The notes below the pieces were generated by a model. The model had not been told where the DNA came from. It worked only from the letters and a program-made list of their open reading frames with translations, and searched no databases. Made by a program: the position numbers and the translations under genes. A stretch of 64,000 nucleotides of DNA, from the NCBI GenBank assembly GCA_001566295.1, contig KQ964245.1, forward strand, positions 3,229,524 through 3,293,523. Direction: 5' to 3'. The stretch is from Microdochium bolleyi (lineage: Eukaryota; Ascomycota; Sordariomycetes; Xylariales; Microdochiaceae). This document shows positions 58,599 to 64,000 of the stretch, one piece after another (positions within the stretch are counted from its first letter, which is position 1; every line of letters starts with the position of its first letter).

Positions 58599-60207
58599 AT
58601 GTCCATCACGAAAGCTGCAGCTGCGCTGCTGCTCCTGGCTGCTCACAACGCGTTGGCGTTGCCGACAGCCACCGACGCCGCCGTTCGCGCCCTGATCACT
58701 GCTCCACCAGACCTCAAAGACCGTGCCGTCCTCGAGGGCCGCCTCGACCTCAACCCTGGTAGCTTCATCGGTAGCGTCCTCAGTGGCCTGGGCAGCGATG
58801 TGAGCAGCTACGTCGCGTCTGGTGTCCCCCAGTATTTCCAGGACTTCCCGGTCGGCAACGACGTCAAGAGCAAGCTGGGTCTGAGCGACAAGGACCTTGA
58901 GGCTCTGCCAACCCAGGTCCTGAATTTGCCCAGCTACGCCAACTGGACCGAGCAGGGTTGGAACATGCGCGTCCACGGAAACGTGTATAAGCTGCCCAAC
59001 GTGTCGCAGAGCAAGATCGACGAGTTGGCCAACGTGTTCCTCATCGATGTCGATATCGATCAGCTGAACCAGACGGAACAGGCTCAGGCCAGGAACGTGA
59101 CCCGGTCCATCTTTGTCGTTCAGCAGGAAAAGAAGCAGGTGACTGTAGACTTTTTAAACGATGTTAGCGTGCGGGCCAATGCCAGCGGCGGTGTTGTCAA
59201 CGCTGTAAGTCATCCCACGATTACGCTCACTTCATGTATTGCGGATCAACTAATTCCTATGGTTTCAACATTAGAAAGGAGGCAGCCAGACAATCACCCT
59301 GCCGTACAACACCACGGACCAGGGTGACTTCGACACCTTTGTCCTGCTGAGAAATACGACAGGCCGAGAGGGAGGCCACCTCCTGCGCGGCAACGAAACG
59401 AGCTCGATCCAAGCGCTGAACATGTACGCCAACGGCACAACCTCCGGCAACGCCACCGCGTACTTGGTCCCTTCCAAAGGATACACTATCATCTCCGACA
59501 TCGACGATATACTGCGTATTACCAAGATCTACGTGCCCAAAGAAGGCCTGCTAAACTCCTTTGCCCGGCCATTTACCCCGTGGATGAACATGCCTGAGAT
59601 CTATGCAAACTGGTCTGCCACGATCCCAAACTTCCACTTCCACTACCTGACCACGACCCCGGAACAGATCACTCGCAACTATATGGAGTTCATCTACAAG
59701 ACGTACCCGCTAGGCTCGTTTGATACGCGCCCGCTCAACTTCTCCGACGTCTCCGCCACCCTGTCTATCCGGCGATTCCTGCTCGACAAGATCTTCCAGA
59801 CCTTTCCCGAGCGCAAATTCGTCCTCATGGGTGACACGACAAACTCGGACGTCATGAAGGCGTACCCGGCGCTTGCGCACGATTACCCGAACCAGGTGGC
59901 TTGCATCTTCCTGCGCAACACCACTTCCACCGACGACAAAGATCTGTTCCCTTACGATACGGCCGGGTTCAAAGGCCTTGATCAGAAGAAGTACATGTTC
60001 TTCAACGTGCCCGATCAGCTGAGGAACGCTGACATCGTGGGCGGGAACTGCTACAACCCGGCTGTCATCCAGAACGTCACGTTCGGATACCAGGGCCGTG
60101 GCTTTGGCAACGATGTTGGTAAGAACGCCGCCTCTACTCTGGCTGGAGGCTCTGTACTTGCCATGGTCTTGCCTGTGGCCATGATGATAACGATGGTGCT
60201 CTTCTAA
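58599..60207 (+). CDS. Secreted, probably GPI-anchored APP1-like (DUF2183) protein, 512 aa
   Basis: Exons 58599..59204 and 59275..60207 join VVNA to KGGSQTITLPYN. The ATG has context CCACCATGTC. An N-terminal signal peptide (SITKAAAALLLLAAHNALA) and a C-terminal hydrophobic tail (GSVLAMVLPVAMMITMVLF) behind a small-residue stretch suggest a GPI-anchored cell-surface protein. More than ten N-x-S/T sequons support secretion. The catalytic-domain motif of the App1 phosphatidate phosphatase family, DxDxT, appears here as SDIDDILRITKIY: both aspartates are present but the Thr position is Ile. The downstream ARPFTPWMNMPEIYANW, LTTTPEQ and KFVLMGDTTNSD fit the same HAD-like fold. Actin-associated App1 of yeast is cytosolic, so this extracellular branch may have another role. 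Activity is uncertain. Confidence 0.88.
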
Positions 60208-60619
60208 AAAAAAAGATCACTTACGCGCCAGGGACGGATCAGGATTCGATGGCGTATTTTTTACACAACAGCGTTTCACGTAGCTCATTCAGAGTATCAA
60301 TTAATACATGATCTACAAAGGTGTCTTAAATTGTTCAGTTGCCGAAGCAGTGATTCGCGAGTACCGCACCAAGCCGCACACATTGAACCCGCCAAACCAA
60401 AGGGCGCGCTCGAGTATCCCGTGAAACAATTCCTATTCAGTGCTCCTCTACGTGCATCGTCAAGCTACGCCAACGCCAAACTTGCTCATGATATGATGAT
60501 AGAAAGCATAACCAAGGGCCAAGAAAACACAGAAAGACGCCACACAACCCGATCACAGCTTCCACAATGTCCGAAACATGCTTATTGTGGGGAACCTCTA
60601 TCCCCAGACCCAACTCCCC
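60208..60619. other. Intergenic between convergent genes
   Basis: About 410 nt of facing 3' flanks; an A-run directly follows the stop at 60207 and AT-rich sequence near 60255-60310 may contain polyadenylation signals. No gene seen. Confidence 0.55.
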
Positions 60620-63319
60620 TCATTCGGACTGCTCGTCCGCCGAGTCCCAGATGATCGGCGGCGGGCCGTCGTTATCGTCGTCCAAATTGAGTAGGCTGTC
60701 CGTCAGCATCAGGCCTGTCGACTGGAAGTGCGCTGCAGCAGACGAGGAAGACGGGTACGACTGCGTACGCCCTCCGGATTCTTCCTCGACTTCTTCCACG
60801 TCCTCGGCTTCTGCTGCCGCTGCTGCCATCTCCTGCGGGTCGCGGTCGCCGTGGGGCAACCTGTGCTTGTAGTGCGGCGGGATCGGACTGCTGCTGCCGA
60901 CGATGTCCACAAGGGGGGCGATGTCAGTGGGCGCCACGGTGGGCGTGTGCTGGCTACTGCCCGCCTGTTTCCCACTCTTGCGTCTCGTCGAGCGCCGCTG
61001 TGAAGGTGTCGCCGCCGTCGCAAATCGCTGTGATCGCCGAGAACGTTGTGACCGTTGGGAATTCTCTGGTGATGCCCTGGGACTGGACGAGAGTTGGCTG
61101 ATCGTGGTCGCCTGCGACGTTCGCACCATGCTGCTGCTGCCCCCGCCGCTTGCGGCATACCTGCTACGCCGGCTGGGGCGTGGAGTCTGCACGTCTGAGT
61201 CGGTATTATCGACCGGGGGTAGAGCTGGCTTTGCGAAGATCTTGTCATTCTCCTGGTCCTCGGTGGCCTCGTCATTCGAGTTGTGTTCCGATGGTAGGGT
61301 CTGCGTCGAGTAGTGCCCCTCGCTAGCCAGCTGTGCCCTGAGCTCTTGCGACTCGGTCAGGTGCGGACTGCTCTTCGGGAAGTCTGGGTATTGAGTCTCC
61401 TCCTGTTCATACTCGTCACCGCCGAACAGCGCACAGCGCAGGTTCGCCGTCAGCTCGCCAACGACGGCGGGCGGGACAAAGGCGTACTTCTGCGGCGCAC
61501 CCCTGATCCAGCCCTTGCGGATCATCTCGGCCAGCGCGACCGGGTTGTTGAGCTCGTATATTTGCAGGAACTCGTACGCGTAGTTGGCAAACTTCTTCTT
61601 GCCGCTATTAAACTCGGCATTCCCTAGGCCTTTCTCGTTGGCGATCTCGCCGGGCTCCTTCGCCGGGCCGAGAATGCACATGTACCGCAGTTCGCTGTGT
61701 GGATTCGTCGCGTAGAGCCATACTCGTGACACCTCCGGGGGTATCTTCCACGATCGGAATTCGTGGTCCTTTTTACCCTCGACGATCTGCCGCAAGGGCT
61801 CAGGGTGCAGTGAGACCATGATGTCGGACCGGTCGGTTTGTGGGCCGAGGGCTCGGATGTCGTCCAGTGGCACACGTTGGCTTTCCATGCCTTGTGTGTA
61901 TGGTGTAAATTGGGTATCCTTAGCAGGCGAACTGTGGGTTCCGTGTGCTGGCGTGAGTTCGTCCGATCTCTGTGCTGTGTCCTCGTGGGTTTGTACCAAT
62001 TGCGATGCTCGGAAACGCGATTTCCGCGCCGAAGATGGTCGCTTCACTTTCATCCGGGGAAGGTTCTCCTGGTCCCCGGTTTCCTGACTGGGATGGGTGG
62101 TCTCTGACAACAAAAGCTGAGCCTGTGTCTCTGCTCCAAGGTCACCATAGCAGCTCTCCAGCTCGGCCGTGGCGTCACTGTCTTCGTCTTCCACAGGACA
62201 CGGCGTCTCATCTCGAATGCCACGGTCGCCTGCATCGTCAGCTAGACTAGCTGCGTCGTCTGTCGTGTCGTCCAAGTCTTCGTCAGAGTCCGGTACCTCC
62301 CGCAGTGGCTTACGTCCCGAAGTATCCCTTGGAGCTTTGGGTGACTTTGGCTTCTTCCTGCCAGGTGTGATGTTCTCCTTGTCGTCGACCTCAAAGTCGA
62401 ACCGCAGTCTTTTGCTGGTGTTGACCTTGGGTGTTGTGGCAGCTGATCGTCTTGTAGGGGTGGCCGGCGAGCTTCCCAGACTGGCTTCGTATGTGTCCTC
62501 TACCATCAGTCTCGGCGTCTTGCGGGCGCTCTTCAGGATCGGCGTTGTCTGTGGCCGAAGAGGTGAAGACTTCCTTTTAAGCGGCGAGTCGCGAGCGCCA
62601 GCTGGACTGTACCGCATCAACATTGGAGTCAATGCAGGTGACTGGGACGAAGGGATTTCTGTCCGCTTCTCCCTGCCAGAGGGTGTTGTGGGCTTCATTG
62701 TGCCGCTTGCTGATGGCCCGGGATGGCCTTGATCGGATATCGCGCCCGCGGTCGTCTCCACACCTTTGTTCTTCCGTGGGGTCTCGAGGATGAAGCCTGC
62801 ATCCCCTCCAGCTTCCGAGTCTGTGACGTGCCATTCGTTCTCACCAGCTTCCTCACCATCGTGATTCGAGAGAAACTGCGTCAGAGTCTGTGTGTGGAAA
62901 CTGCTTGACGCACTCGCTGTGGGAGTATCGCCTATCGTCCTCCGCCGCTTCGAGTCCCTCTTCGTCTCAAGCGGAGCCAGAGTCTCTCCTGTAGATTTCC
63001 TCCGGCTTGATCGAGCTTTTCTGTTCGTTGTCTGTGGTGTACGGCTTCTCCTCTGTTTCAGTGCCGGGAGCGGCTCCAGATCTATCAGCTCAGCATCGTC
63101 GTCCTGGCTGTCATCCAGTATCTCGTACGCGGATCCCACCGGTGTACCGACAAAGTCCATCTGTGTCAAAGTCTCCTGCTTCAAGCTGCGAGCTGCCGAT
63201 TTGCCGTAGGTCTTTGCCGACCTCTTGCGACCAGGGAATTGCTGCTGCGTTGGTGCAGCGGGCGTTGATCGATATGTGGTGAGGGGAGCGGACGCCTCCC
63301 CGCGTTTACTCGACGGCAT
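60620..63319 (-). CDS. Nuclear-type protein with a central ASCH/PUA-like domain, 899 aa
   Basis: Single-exon gene from ATG 63319 (MPSSKRGEASAP). The first 500 residues are basic, Ser/Thr/Pro-rich and disordered, with several nuclear-localisation-like clusters (KQRRSRTP, KRDSKRRR) and acidic patches (DDSQDDDAELIDLEPLP). Residues about 500-616 form the only folded-looking part. It begins SDIMVSLHPEPLRQIVEGKK and holds HEFRSWKIPPEVSRVWLYAT and RYMCILGPAKEPGE, ending near PQKYAFVPPAV. This pattern, a strand, then a KxHExR-like turn, then WLY and a Gly-rich strand, resembles ASCH/PUA-like folds that bind RNA or modified nucleotides. The assignment is by pattern only. The C-terminus is again disordered and basic, ending with an acidic cap (LNLDDDNDGPPPIIWD). 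Function unknown. Confidence 0.75.
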   Translation of the reverse strand: MPSSKRGEASAPLTTYRSTPAAPTQQQFPGRKRSAKTYGKSAARSLKQETLTQMDFVGTPVGSAYEILDDSQDDDAELIDLEPLPALKQRRSRTPQTTNRKARSSRRKSTGETLAPLETKRDSKRRRTIGDTPTASASSSFHTQTLTQFLSNHDGEEAGENEWHVTDSEAGGDAGFILETPRKNKGVETTAGAISDQGHPGPSASGTMKPTTPSGREKRTEIPSSQSPALTPMLMRYSPAGARDSPLKRKSSPLRPQTTPILKSARKTPRLMVEDTYEASLGSSPATPTRRSAATTPKVNTSKRLRFDFEVDDKENITPGRKKPKSPKAPRDTSGRKPLREVPDSDEDLDDTTDDAASLADDAGDRGIRDETPCPVEDEDSDATAELESCYGDLGAETQAQLLLSETTHPSQETGDQENLPRMKVKRPSSARKSRFRASQLVQTHEDTAQRSDELTPAHGTHSSPAKDTQFTPYTQGMESQRVPLDDIRALGPQTDRSDIMVSLHPEPLRQIVEGKKDHEFRSWKIPPEVSRVWLYATNPHSELRYMCILGPAKEPGEIANEKGLGNAEFNSGKKKFANYAYEFLQIYELNNPVALAEMIRKGWIRGAPQKYAFVPPAVVGELTANLRCALFGGDEYEQEETQYPDFPKSSPHLTESQELRAQLASEGHYSTQTLPSEHNSNDEATEDQENDKIFAKPALPPVDNTDSDVQTPRPSRRSRYAASGGGSSSMVRTSQATTISQLSSSPRASPENSQRSQRSRRSQRFATAATPSQRRSTRRKSGKQAGSSQHTPTVAPTDIAPLVDIVGSSSPIPPHYKHRLPHGDRDPQEMAAAAAEAEDVEEVEEESGGRTQSYPSSSSAAAHFQSTGLMLTDSLLNLDDDNDGPPPIIWDSADEQSE

Positions 63320-63573
63320 GGCGGTGTGTGTATGCTGTAGCTTATGAGTTGCTGCCCGCCGTTGACCCGACGCAGTAGAGGCTCAAGGGTCCCTTCTCCT
63401 CTGCTTTCAGCTTGTAGTCGTTCTATGTTGTCTCTGTCATGCTTGCAATGTGTCGTCATGATCTCGGGCTCCTCCAGACCTCCAAGTCCCACAGGGCTGC
63501 CTGATACCCTGACATGTCAGAAGTGGGGCCCGTTGACGCGTTGGTGGGGGGCCTCACGCGTCAAGTGCATAAA
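63320..63573. promoter_or_regulatory. Promoter side of the ASCH-like gene
   Basis: Short gap between the start of the ASCH-like gene and the stop of the Cys-rich gene, both on the minus strand. No gene seen. Confidence 0.4.
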
Positions 63574-64000
63574 TCATCCAAGTCTGGCACGGGTAGTTGC
63601 ATAGTGCTTTACGCGGTCCCACTTCCAGGTTCCGGCGAAGGTCTTGCCGCAACGGCAGTTCGCATCGGCGAGGAATACTTCCGTCCCCCGGTCGAGCTTC
63701 GATGACCCAACACACTGAAAGGTCGGATTGCAGGACTGCTGGCTGCACTCCGAAGTTTGATCGAACTTGCATGCATGTTGCTTGCCAGACATGTTTTGAG
63801 CTGTTTTGCATCTGCCGGTAACACGGCATCCGGGCCCGTCGACCTGAGGCAAACACTTGTGCCTGCGCGTAAGCAAACATTGAACATCCTCCGGTCTGGG
63901 GGTTAGCTCCGTGCCAGGGGACCTATTTGCCGAGGCATGTCGCTCTCTCAGGACTTGAAAACGCAACGTCACGCCCACCACCAGGCGCAAGTTCGCATTT
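63574..64000 (-). CDS. 3' exon of a cysteine-rich protein, cut by the window edge
   Basis: On the minus strand the frame is open from the window end to the TGA at 63574-63576 and no convincing ATG start is inside, so this is a 3' exon or fragment. The last 100 residues have ten cysteines with spacing typical of small disulfide-rich secreted proteins, for example VQCLLTRRHKCLP, HACKFDQTSECSQQSC and ADANCRCGKTFAGTWKWDR. An in-frame acceptor GCAAATAG near 63920 is one possible exon start. A signal peptide would lie outside the window. I do not recognise the family; effector-like or cell-wall protein is a guess. Confidence 0.5.
   Translation of the reverse strand, partial: NANLRLVVGVTLRFQVLRERHASANRSPGTELTPRPEDVQCLLTRRHKCLPQVDGPGCRVTGRCKTAQNMSGKQHACKFDQTSECSQQSCNPTFQCVGSSKLDRGTEVFLADANCRCGKTFAGTWKWDRVKHYATTRARLG

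Overview
The window reads as nuclear DNA of a filamentous ascomycete (Pezizomycotina, most likely a Sordariomycete). Genes are compact and GC-rich. They are broken by short introns of about 55-200 nt with GTAAGT/GTATGT-type donors and CTAAC/CTGAC-like branch sites. Gene content is that of a fungal core genome (Dph1, HECT ligase, Ape2, Apc10, KDM4, Prp43, Yme1, Gde1, SmF, PRMT5, prefoldin 4) plus Pezizomycotina families such as Con-6 and a secreted APP1-like protein. I see no transposon, CRISPR array, rRNA gene or convincing tRNA, and no biosynthetic cluster.

Layout, left to right: 1-6.2 kb, 3' part of DPH1 (+), a short-chain dehydrogenase (-) and an unrecognised 854-aa protein (-). 6.2-9.9 kb, a Hul4-like HECT E3 ligase (-). 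11.9-19.3 kb, a Con-6 type gene (+), M1 aminopeptidase Ape2 (-), APC/C subunit 10 (+) and a Pof1-type nucleotidyltransferase (+). 19.3-23.3 kb, no supported gene. 23.3-31.8 kb, a KDM4-type histone demethylase (+) and DEAH helicase Prp43 (+). 31.8-39.5 kb, a gene-poor stretch with one small two-exon gene (34435-34842, -) and a long GT microsatellite. 39.5-50.7 kb, Yme1 (-), Gde1 (-) and a PPR-like protein (-). 51.1-57.5 kb, a DUF866/CZIB protein (+), SmF (+), PRMT5 (-) and prefoldin subunit 4 (+). 58.6-64 kb, a secreted APP1-like protein (+), a nuclear protein with an ASCH/PUA-like domain (-) and the 3' exon of a cysteine-rich protein (-) cut by the window edge.

The genes are housekeeping functions spread over RNA processing (Prp43, SmF, PRMT5), chromatin and cell cycle (KDM4, Apc10), proteostasis (Hul4, Ape2, Yme1, prefoldin), translation (Dph1) and phosphate metabolism (Gde1). 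They do not form one pathway. Exon structures were worked out by eye from splice signals and reading-frame continuity. Several correct simple ORF boundaries: the SDR start, the PRMT5 C-terminus, the SPX exons of Gde1, the first exon of the 854-aa protein and the whole small gene at 34.4-34.8 kb. I did not find an obvious new multi-gene system. The best leads are the hidden small zinc-finger-like gene, the acid-free mitochondrial leader in front of Ape2, a stop-free 54-nt intron inside the HECT domain, and the ASCH-like protein.
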